Made by a program: the position numbers and the translations under genes. Positions 51,578-57,987 of a stretch of 57,987 nt of DNA are shown piece by piece. Below the pieces are notes generated by a model. It had not been told where the DNA came from. It searched no databases and was given only the letters and a program-made list of their open reading frames with translations. The DNA comes from Pontibacillus marinus BH030004 = DSM 16465 (GTDB taxonomy: Bacteria; Bacillota; Bacilli; Bacillales; BH030062): NCBI RefSeq assembly GCF_000425225.1, contig NZ_AULJ01000038.1:1-57987 (forward strand). Direction: 5' to 3'. The stretch's first letter is position 1; every line of letters starts with the position of its first letter.

Positions 51578-52225
51578 CTACGCTGACTGATCAAATATTG
51601 TCTGAGGTTTTCTCATAAATGCTCCTTGCTGTTGTTGATATTTTTGAATGGCCTGGTTTCGAAGATCTTCATGGTGCTGTTCATCTGCATTTTTATTTTC
51701 CTCGCTCTTCATTTCAGATTGAGCTTCTAAAATAGCTTGTGAAGCCTTTGACGCTACTTGCATGTCTTGTGAAGAAGGATTTGCAGGTGCTAATGCAGCA
51801 CGACGGACTTGTTCCATTGCCTGAATGGTTTCTTCAGGGTCTTCACTTTTCGGCATTTGAATAGGCACTTCTCCACCTACAATATACTCTTGACCATCTG
51901 GCCCTTTCTGATAATCATAGCTAATGCCCCCTGCGAAATTCCCACCAACAGATTGATGAGCTTGTTCATGAGCTTTAACTTTTTGTTCTACAGCTTTCAG
52001 CTCAGAAATTTGTCTTTTTTGCTCTGGCGAAAGCTGTTCCCCATAGTGAAGATCCTTCTTTTCCGTATCTAAAGCTACCTTTTCTCGATTAGACGAAGAG
52101 ACATTCTTTTGACTATGGTTTGAATCAATTTGATTTTGGACAGAATGGTTACTGCTACGTACGATAGAATTGTAGGCGGAATGTTGGGGGTTTCCTTGAA
52201 CCAAATTCAGTTGAACCACCTCCAT
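51578..52225 (-). CDS. SprA-related putative metalloprotease
   Basis: 215-residue protein of the SprA-related (PF12118-like) family. The core EQKVKAHEQAHQSVGGNFAG with an HExxH-like AHEQAHQS and ISYDYQKGPDGQEYIVGGEVPI (about 85-125) is the family signature. It is bracketed by low-complexity charged ends. No signal peptide. The start at ATG 52225 has its GGAGGTGG site overlapping the ATG, so a CTG or TTG 5-7 codons in might be used. The function in Bacilli is unclear. Confidence 0.75.
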   Translation of the reverse strand: MEVVQLNLVQGNPQHSAYNSIVRSSNHSVQNQIDSNHSQKNVSSSNREKVALDTEKKDLHYGEQLSPEQKRQISELKAVEQKVKAHEQAHQSVGGNFAGGISYDYQKGPDGQEYIVGGEVPIQMPKSEDPEETIQAMEQVRRAALAPANPSSQDMQVASKASQAILEAQSEMKSEENKNADEQHHEDLRNQAIQKYQQQQGAFMRKPQTIFDQSA

Positions 52226-52392
52226 CTATTGATTTAAATAAGGACGAACTGGTATTTAAGTATTCTTTCTCCATGCATTTGCCATATTCCTCTATCATTC
52301 GTAAAAAAACCTAAAACTAAATACATTACGTTTCAAATTACCACTACAGTTCCATAGAAGTTTTTTCTATTCTAAAATTTTTGATAATTGAA

Positions 52393-52421
52393 TTGACAAA
52401 AAATTTTGATGTTGGTACGAT
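52393..52421 (+). promoter_or_regulatory. Sigma-A promoter of the brnQ T-box leader
   Basis: Consensus TTGACA (52393-52398), a 17-bp spacer and TACGAT (52416-52421). Transcription would start near 52428, about 326 bp before brnQ. Between 52226 and 52392 I see no other feature. Confidence 0.8.
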
Positions 52422-52427
52422 TACATC

Positions 52428-52718
52428 ATCTTAAACAACGAAGCAAACATCTATGATGAGAAGAGTAAGATAGATTGGAGTATCACAGAGAGTCAACACT
52501 TGCTGAAAGTTGACATACTGCACCTGTTCGAATATCACCTCTGAGATGCTTGGCTGAACCTACAGTAAGCCATGCCGGGTTTTCCTCCGTTACCAAGGAA
52601 TGTGTATGATTGTACACAACCAAAGAGCTATGGCTAAATATTCTAAAAATTTTGTCATAGAATTAAGGTGGTAACGCGAAACGCTCGTCCTTATAACGTA
52701 AGGGACGGGTTTTTTTAA
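52428..52718 (+). ncRNA. T-box leader, isoleucine-type specifier
   Basis: T-box riboswitch. Stem I has AGAG/CTCT pairing around the hairpin GTCAAC / GTTGAC, with GAATATCACC holding a specifier at 52534-52536 read as AUC (Ile). The T-box motif AAGGTGGTAACGCG is at 52665-52678; its TGGT would pair with an ACCA tRNA end (A73, as in tRNA-Ile). The terminator CTCGTCCTTA / TAAGGGACGGG with a T-run is at 52684-52717. Uncharged tRNA would favour readthrough into brnQ. The specifier assignment is by position and fits a branched-chain amino acid transporter. Confidence 0.9.
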
Positions 52719-52753
52719 TGAATAATGAAAACAATTGAGAAAGGGGTAGGGTT

Positions 52754-54079
52754 ATGACTAGAAAAGATACATTTACAATCGGTTTTATGTTATTTGCATT
52801 ATTTTTTGGAGCCGGAAACTTAATTTACCCTCCTGAGCTCGGAATCCAAGCCGGGACATCATTTTGGCCAGCAATTTTGGGATTTATTTTAACAGGAGTA
52901 GGGTTACCTATTGTAGGCGTTGCAGCCATTGCTCTTGTAAGTGATGATGCCAAAGCTTTAGGAAGTCGCGTGCACCCTATGTTTGGTCTTGTGTTTACTG
53001 CAATCATTTATTTAGCTATCGGCCCATTCTTTGGAATTCCACGTGCTGCAAACGTTGCGTATGAGATGGGCGTTATGCCGATTCTCGGATCAGGTGGTAC
53101 GATGGCACTCTTCTTATTTACTATTGTTTTCTTTGCTATCGTATTATTTGTTAGTTTAAACCCATCTAAAATCGTCGACCGTATCGGGCAATGGTTAACA
53201 CCTGCATTGTTATTAGCCATCGTAGCTTTAAGTATTGCAAGCTTCTTTCAGCTTGATGCACCGTTACAATCACCAGAAACAACTTATACAGCTGCTCCAT
53301 TTTTCAAAGGATTTGTGAACGGCTACCTAACAATGGATGCAATCGCTGGTTTAGCTTTTGGAATCATTGTTGTTACAGCGTTGAAAGATCGAGGTGTAAC
53401 AGAGAAAAGATCCATTTTCAAACACACATTAAAGATTGGTGCTGTCACAGCCATTGGTCTTGCAGTCGTCTACACTTCCATTGGTTGGATGGGTGCAAAA
53501 TTAGCAACATTCGGTTCATTCGAAGGTGGAGCTGACATTCTTTCTGCAGGTGCGGATCATTTATTTGGTTCATTCGGTGCTATTCTATTAGGTGTTATTG
53601 TTGCTTTAGCTTGTTTTACAACTTGTGTAGGACTTACTGTTGCATGCAGTCAGTTTTTCTCAAACACTTTCACTGGATTAAAATATTCACACGTTGCAGC
53701 AGGAGTAACTATTGTTAGTTTTCTTGTAGCGAACCTTGGACTATCTCAAATCATCTCTTACTCTGTTCCAGTTCTATACTTTATTTATCCGTTAGCCATC
53801 GTACTAATGGTCTTATCCTTCTTCCATGGCTTTTTCAAGGGGTCAAGCTATGTATACCGCGGTGCACTTATATTCACAAGCTTCTTTAGCCTATATAGTG
53901 GACTAAGCGCTGCCAAGATCACTTGGGCACCTCTTCAAAGTACATTATCCATCTTCCCGCTATTTGAGGAAGGTCTAGGATGGATTGTACCAGCCCTTGT
54001 TGGTGCATTGTTAGGATATTTATTAGATCGCTCTAGAAGAAATTCCAAGTACGTAGCTGCTACGAAAAAGGTCTCTTAA
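52754..54079 (+). CDS. brnQ: Branched-chain amino acid:sodium symporter BrnQ
   Basis: LIVCS family importer of Ile, Leu and Val. The 441-residue protein has about 12 membrane segments. FMLFALFFGAGNLIYPPELGIQAG at the N terminus is the family hallmark. VTALKDRGVTEKRSIFKHTL and FTTCVGLTVACSQFF are also typical. Expression is expected to be controlled by the Ile-type T-box leader 36 bp upstream. The ribosome site is AAAGGGG. Confidence 0.94.
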   Translation: MTRKDTFTIGFMLFALFFGAGNLIYPPELGIQAGTSFWPAILGFILTGVGLPIVGVAAIALVSDDAKALGSRVHPMFGLVFTAIIYLAIGPFFGIPRAANVAYEMGVMPILGSGGTMALFLFTIVFFAIVLFVSLNPSKIVDRIGQWLTPALLLAIVALSIASFFQLDAPLQSPETTYTAAPFFKGFVNGYLTMDAIAGLAFGIIVVTALKDRGVTEKRSIFKHTLKIGAVTAIGLAVVYTSIGWMGAKLATFGSFEGGADILSAGADHLFGSFGAILLGVIVALACFTTCVGLTVACSQFFSNTFTGLKYSHVAAGVTIVSFLVANLGLSQIISYSVPVLYFIYPLAIVLMVLSFFHGFFKGSSYVYRGALIFTSFFSLYSGLSAAKITWAPLQSTLSIFPLFEEGLGWIVPALVGALLGYLLDRSRRNSKYVAATKKVS

Positions 54080-54102
54080 GAATGCTTGCTATTGTAATAA
54101 AA

Positions 54103-54137
54103 AGCCCAGCCTTCGTTCATGCATCGAAGGCTGGGCT
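54103..54137. terminator. Convergent terminator after brnQ
   Basis: AGCCCAGCCTTCG / CGAAGGCTGGGCT, 13-bp perfect stem, with A-run and T-run on the two sides. Confidence 0.92.
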
Positions 54138-54140
54138 TTT

Positions 54141-54359
54141 CTATTCCTGATCTATGGAGGGAGCTATACGATCTGAATCTTTATCTTGGCACGATTGGAG
54201 TTGCAATCTGTGGTATCGATGCAACGCATAAAAGTGTTCGAATAATTTCCCGTGAGTCTGTTGATATTGCCTCGCTAAGTGTTCATAAATTTTTGCCTGC
54301 TCACTGTGGAAATCAGGATCATGTATCATCCCCATCATCCTCTCTACATACGACTTCAT
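54141..54359 (-). CDS. Uncharacterised small basic/His-rich protein
   Basis: A 72-residue charged, helical product (HSEQAKIYEHLARQYQQTHGKLFEHFYALHRYHRLQ as two helices) with many His and Gln and no membrane segment. ATG 54359 has AAAGGAG only one base away, too close. ATGs at codons 8, 9 or 11 behind GAGAGG are alternatives. It ends right before a bidirectional terminator, which supports a real gene. No family recognised. Confidence 0.5.
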   Translation of the reverse strand: MKSYVERMMGMIHDPDFHSEQAKIYEHLARQYQQTHGKLFEHFYALHRYHRLQLQSCQDKDSDRIAPSIDQE

Positions 54360-54476
54360 TCTCCTTTACTAAAGTATGTAAGAACCCTCTTGTTTCATTC
54401 TTAAACTTTTTCAATAAGTATAAGAAAACCGCAAGCGTTTGTTTATCACGTATAAGTTAACTAATATCTCATTAAA

Positions 54477-54518
54477 AAATCCACATGCGGCGTTTTAAAT
54501 TAAGCCGCATGTGGATTT
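54477..54518 (-). terminator. Terminator of the Na+/H+ antiporter gene
   Basis: AAATCCACATGCGGC / GCCGCATGTGGATTT, 15-bp perfect stem, 6 bp past the stop. Confidence 0.92.
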
Positions 54519-54523
54519 CCTAT

Positions 54524-56380
54524 TTACTGATTTTCCTTTTCTTCTTCACGTTTTTCGGTTATCTTTTGTTGGATTTTCTTAAATTCTTTACTTGGTGGCA
54601 TTAGACTTACCACTACATCTCCAGTTTCAACTTTAGGTTTATTTTTATGAGTGAAAAACGCAATTTTACCCGAACGTTTTAAAACAAACATGAGTAACGT
54701 TTCAGGGTGCAACTCTTTTGAGTACTGATCAAATGGATATTGTTCAGTAATATTTGTTTTTCTAAAGACATAACCAGCCTCAACCTTTTCATTTAGACGC
54801 TCCCATGTTGCTTGTTCGTTAAAGAGCAGTCTTCCTCCGATTGTATGTCCCATATCCTCCAGGTCATCTCCACGACGATTATGAAGTGTGAGCTGATACA
54901 AGTTGTTACGTCCTATTTCAGGGATAAATGTATTACATACTAGCGCATTATAAGAATCTAGCTCAGAAGCAGCAACCATATATTCATATGGTGTCATATC
55001 AAGATGATACTCTGTTTGCTCTGATAAGATCTCTTCACGCATAAACGGAACACCTTCTTTGCGCGCAGACTCAAGCCTCTGCCAAGAAGAATCCGTTATC
55101 ATCGTAGGAACATCTAATTCTCGAAGAGCTTTAGCTAATCCCGTACTAAAGCTACTTCCCCCTACAATCAGGACGCCTGGCTGTTCATCATTGGCTAGGT
55201 TGAATTTTTTCGCAAGCCAACCAATGGAGAATCCGTGTGCACAAACCGTGGCAAAAACGAGTGCAAACGTTAAAGATGTTAGAATGGAAGCATCTTCAAA
55301 ACCTGCATCAGAAAGCACGTTTGCAAAGTAACCTGCTACAGTTAAAGCAACAATTCCTCGAGGCGCAATCCAGCCAACAAGGATACGTTCCCCTACCGAT
55401 AAATCAGTTCCAATCGTGGATAACCAAATGGATAGAGGACGTACGATAAATAACATAAGAAGAACGTAAGCAATAATATTTAGATCTAAAATTTGTAATA
55501 ATGTATCAACGGATAATGATGCTGTTAACATCACGAAGATTGTGGATACAAGTAAAACAGAAATGTTCTCTTTAAAGTTACGCATATCCCCAATGGAAGA
55601 AATATGCATGTTTGCTAATGTCATTCCCATAGCCGTTACAGCTAATAGACCTGTTTCATGAGCAATTTCATCAGCTAGTGTAAAACAGAGGATCACGGAT
55701 GCAAACATAACCGGTGATTTTAGAAACTCCGGCACATGACCTCGCTCGAACATAAACCCGAGTCCTTTTGCTAATAAGTAACCGATAATAATAGCAAATA
55801 TCGATGCCATAAAGAAGAAGAGCAAAGCATCTGCTGTTACATCATCTTCCATAAAAAAGACGATAATTTCAAAAGCAAAAACGGATAGTAAAGCACCAAA
55901 CGGATCAACAATGATACCTTCCCATTTTAATATGGCTGCAGGACGAGGCTTTAATTTCGCCTGTCGTAACAAAGGTAAAATGACGGTAGGCCCTGTTACG
56001 ATAAAAAGTCCCCCGATAACAAAGGCAACAGCTAAGGATAAACCTGCTACATAATGAGCGGTTAAAGATCCTAAAAGCCAAGCTAAGATCGCTCCTACGG
56101 TTACAATTCTCATTACAGGTTTACCTAAGCCTTTTACTTCACGAAAATCAAGGTTTAAGCTTCCTTCAAATAGTATAATGGCAACTGCTATTGAGATGAT
56201 GGGATCAAATAATTCTCCAAAGTCATCTGCTGGATTAATGAATCCGAAGATTGGACCAGCTAACAAGCCGACGATGGACATTACTACAATGGCTGGAATA
56301 CGATATCTCCATCCAATCCATTGAGAACCAACACCCAATGCACCAATTAACATGAAATCAAACAAAATCGAGTGGAACAT
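54524..56380 (-). CDS. CPA1-type Na+/H+ antiporter with C-terminal TrkA-like domains
   Basis: A 618-residue membrane protein. The first 390 residues form about 12-13 helices of the Na+/H+ exchanger family. IPAIVVMSIVGLLAGPIFGFI, VTGPTVILPLLRQAKLK and KWEGIIVDPFGALLSVFAFE (ion-pathway Asp) are visible, and WIAPRGIVALTVAGYFA follows. A Rossmann NAD-binding TrkA-N domain (about 395-510, VLIVGGSSFSTGLAKAL) and a TrkA-C-like tail follow. ATG 56380 is preceded by GGAGGGGGCAC. Salt/pH homeostasis fits a halotolerant host. Specific name uncertain. Confidence 0.88.
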   Translation of the reverse strand: MFHSILFDFMLIGALGVGSQWIGWRYRIPAIVVMSIVGLLAGPIFGFINPADDFGELFDPIISIAVAIILFEGSLNLDFREVKGLGKPVMRIVTVGAILAWLLGSLTAHYVAGLSLAVAFVIGGLFIVTGPTVILPLLRQAKLKPRPAAILKWEGIIVDPFGALLSVFAFEIIVFFMEDDVTADALLFFFMASIFAIIIGYLLAKGLGFMFERGHVPEFLKSPVMFASVILCFTLADEIAHETGLLAVTAMGMTLANMHISSIGDMRNFKENISVLLVSTIFVMLTASLSVDTLLQILDLNIIAYVLLMLFIVRPLSIWLSTIGTDLSVGERILVGWIAPRGIVALTVAGYFANVLSDAGFEDASILTSLTFALVFATVCAHGFSIGWLAKKFNLANDEQPGVLIVGGSSFSTGLAKALRELDVPTMITDSSWQRLESARKEGVPFMREEILSEQTEYHLDMTPYEYMVAASELDSYNALVCNTFIPEIGRNNLYQLTLHNRRGDDLEDMGHTIGGRLLFNEQATWERLNEKVEAGYVFRKTNITEQYPFDQYSKELHPETLLMFVLKRSGKIAFFTHKNKPKVETGDVVVSLMPPSKEFKKIQQKITEKREEEKENQ

Positions 56381-56554
56381 GTGCCCCCTCCTTTTCACAA
56401 GTGTTTCCTATGGATTATGGTTTACTGGAATAAACCTTTCTATCAAAAAACTCAGATATAAAAACATTCTATACATGTTCGAACCTCGTGTAAATCATTT
56501 TATTTTGAATTCATAAGAATTTCATATTCACGTAATGATTTCAATACATAAAAA

Positions 56555-56575
56555 CTCTCCCTCCTTATTGGAGAG
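56555..56575 (-). terminator. Probable terminator after the oxidoreductase gene
   Basis: CTCTCC / GGAGAG hairpin (9-nt loop) with TTTTTATG after it on the minus strand. It lies 23 bp past the stop. Confidence 0.65.
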
Positions 56576-56597
56576 AGAGAGAAACCTTAGGTTAACA

Positions 56598-57545
56598 TTA
56601 GCAATCAGTAGGTTTTATTTGTACAACGATCTTACCTCTTGCATGGTGGGTCTCACTCAATTCATGTGCATCTCGAATTCCTTTCTCACTGAACGGAAAG
56701 GTTTTACCCACAATAGATTTCACTTCTCCTTTTTCCATAAGCTCAGCCACTTTTGCAAGCTGATCACCATCTGGATTAAGGAATACAAACTGAGCATTTA
56801 CGCCTTTCTGTTTTGCGAAATCCTCATCAGGTTGTTTCGTAACAGAGACTAAATGGCCGCCTTGTTTTAAAATATTGTAGCTTCGGTCATGAATTTCTCC
56901 ACCTAGAGTGTCAAATACGACGTCATAGTCCTCAAGAACTTCATCAAATGCTTCTTCTTCGTAATTGATGAAACGGTCTACTCCTAGAGATTCTAATAAT
57001 TCTTTATTTTTACTGCTAGCAGTTGAGGCAACATAGGCACCTGCCCATTTTGCAAGCTGAATGGCATACGTTCCGACACCACCTGAGCCAGCATGAATTA
57101 ATACTTTTTGTCCTTTCTGCAGGTTCGCAACTTCAAAAAGACATTGCCATGATGTCAGGGCAGCAAGAGGTGTAGCAGCTGCGTCTTCAAAACTAACTCG
57201 CTCTGGTATAGAAGTAACTAGATGTTCTTCCACCGCTACAAATTCTGCATAGGTCCCGTTCGGTGTAGTAGCTGGGCGGGCAAAAACTTGATCACCTTTT
57301 TTAAATTTCGTAACGTTAGAACCTGTATCGACTACAACGCCTGAAACATCCCAACCTAAAATAATCGGGAAATCCCAATCGAGCATATCTTTTAAATATC
57401 CTTCGCGTACTTTCCAGTCAATTGGATTGATGGAAGTTGCGTGACTTTCAATTAGAACTTGATCTTCATTAATTTGAGGTGTTGGAATATCTTTTTCCTT
57501 TAATTGATCTTTACCTCCGTATTGTTCAATAACAACAGCCTTCAT
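56598..57545 (-). CDS. Zinc-independent quinone oxidoreductase-like MDR enzyme
   Basis: NADP-dependent medium-chain reductase, 315 residues. The catalytic GroES-like domain (about 1-130) lacks zinc ligands. The Rossmann domain has VLIHAGSGGVGTYAIQLAKWAGA (about 148-170). FINYEEEAFDEVLEDYDVVFDTLGGEIHD (about 200-228) is typical of the QOR/YogA group. It probably reduces quinones or alkenals. GAAAGGAG precedes the ATG at 57545. A single gene. Confidence 0.87.
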   Translation of the reverse strand: MKAVVIEQYGGKDQLKEKDIPTPQINEDQVLIESHATSINPIDWKVREGYLKDMLDWDFPIILGWDVSGVVVDTGSNVTKFKKGDQVFARPATTPNGTYAEFVAVEEHLVTSIPERVSFEDAAATPLAALTSWQCLFEVANLQKGQKVLIHAGSGGVGTYAIQLAKWAGAYVASTASSKNKELLESLGVDRFINYEEEAFDEVLEDYDVVFDTLGGEIHDRSYNILKQGGHLVSVTKQPDEDFAKQKGVNAQFVFLNPDGDQLAKVAELMEKGEVKSIVGKTFPFSEKGIRDAHELSETHHARGKIVVQIKPTDC

Positions 57546-57629
57546 GATCAGAAACTCCTTTCTATGATGTAGCTCCGTAATAAAGTACCCGTCTTGGGAC
57601 TCTATTACACTTTGGACGCAGATAAGACG

Positions 57630-57850
57630 TTATTCAGCAATATGGCAGGATTGTGGAATAAGGCTTAGAGTGGTTCCGTTGCCAAATTGAGAGCGGGTGG
57701 GCTGGGAAATGGGTTGCTTTCCTGCGGACGAACTATCGAGCCTCCTCATCCGCTATTCGCTCCTTGCGGGGTCTCGCTAGCCCGTTTTTCCGCTGGAGTC
57801 AACCCATTTCCCAGCCCACCTTAGCCGAATGGTGAATAACGGAACCGCAG
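57630..57850. repeat. Palindromic intergenic repeat, copy 4
   Basis: Head TTATTCAGCAATATGGCAGG and TGGAATAAGG. Outer dyad GGTTCCGTT (57672-57680) / AACGGAACC (57838-57846). Perfect 21-bp inner arms at 57696-57716 and 57800-57820 (start GGTGGGCTGGGAAATGGG). The central motif is TCGAGCCTCCTCATCC...GGGGTCTCG (57735-57776), opposite in orientation to copies 1 and 3. It fills most of the 57546-57987 gap. After it, 57851-57987 shows nothing beyond a ten-codon frame. Confidence 0.85.
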
Positions 57851-57987
57851 CTATCGTAAGGTTTTCTGATGTAAATTATGGGGGTGAGTCATATATGCAC
57901 CAAAGTGATCTAAAGCCTTATATGTAGAGCTAAAATACAGTTTCCTTAAGCAAGAGATAAAATGATCTCAGCCATGGGTCCGTTAAC

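Noticed and set aside
54119-54460. Plus-strand 113-codon frame after brnQ
   Set aside because: Begins in the terminator hairpin and overlaps the better-supported minus-strand 72-codon gene.
57894-57926. Ten-codon frame with GGGGGTGAG upstream at the window end
   Set aside because: Too short to judge, with no partner structure.

Overview
The window reads as the chromosome of a low-GC, endospore-forming, probably halotolerant member of the Bacillaceae (Halobacillus/Pontibacillus/Virgibacillus-like). This is inferred from AGGAGG-type ribosome binding sites, Bacillus-type operons (rbs, nag, rib), a YjcZ-type small protein, Ku/LigD repair, FMN and T-box leaders, and a Na+/H+ antiporter with an NAD-binding tail. 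No rRNA, tRNA, CRISPR, prophage or intact insertion sequence is visible.

Layout. 1-6.3 kb: complete ribose operon (rbsR-K-D-A-C-B, minus strand) with operators and a cre-like site upstream. 6.4-12.9 kb: membrane acyltransferase, divergent ku and ligD, glutamate dehydrogenase and an unassigned papain-like protein. 13-18.1 kb: aminopeptidase, cystine importer, a LysR regulator divergent from a YeiH-type exporter, and a 32-residue YjcZ-like gene. 18.1-23.7 kb: N-acetylglucosamine operon (nagE-A-B-R plus a SIS protein). 23.7-27.6 kb: riboflavin operon ribD-E-BA-H behind an FMN riboswitch and terminator. 27.6-33.8 kb: accessory-looking stretch with an HD-GYP protein, gene remnants, an OsmC/AhpC-like redox pair, small enzymes and a DUF488 gene broken by a stop codon. 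33.9-41.1 kb: ECF sigma/anti-sigma pair, a second DNA clamp gene, a beta-lactamase-like hydrolase and cytochrome bd oxidase. 41.1-52.2 kb: small membrane proteins, two EAL-type c-di-GMP proteins, a tubby-like protein, phosphoglucomutase, a YczE/LysR pair, an AI-2E exporter and a SprA-related protein. 52.2-58 kb: an isoleucine-type T-box leader with brnQ, a Na+/H+ antiporter and a quinone-oxidoreductase-like enzyme.

The most notable observation is at 29608-30165 (minus strand). An AhpC/TSA-like thioredoxin-fold gene carries an in-frame TGA exactly where the first Cys of its C-x-x-C motif should be. A perfect 8-bp stem (6-7 bp with a plausible apical loop) starts 18 nt downstream, with a loop G 26 nt from the TGA, which is the geometry of a bacterial SECIS. 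This looks like a selenoprotein (U-P-V-C) that normal gene calling truncates. By contrast, the DUF488 gene 2.3 kb away is interrupted by TAA and is best read as a true nonsense allele.

A second theme is a family of long palindromic intergenic elements: three well-formed copies and one partial copy, sharing an outer inverted repeat and a central motif. The central motif lies in opposite orientation relative to the shared head in two of the copies.
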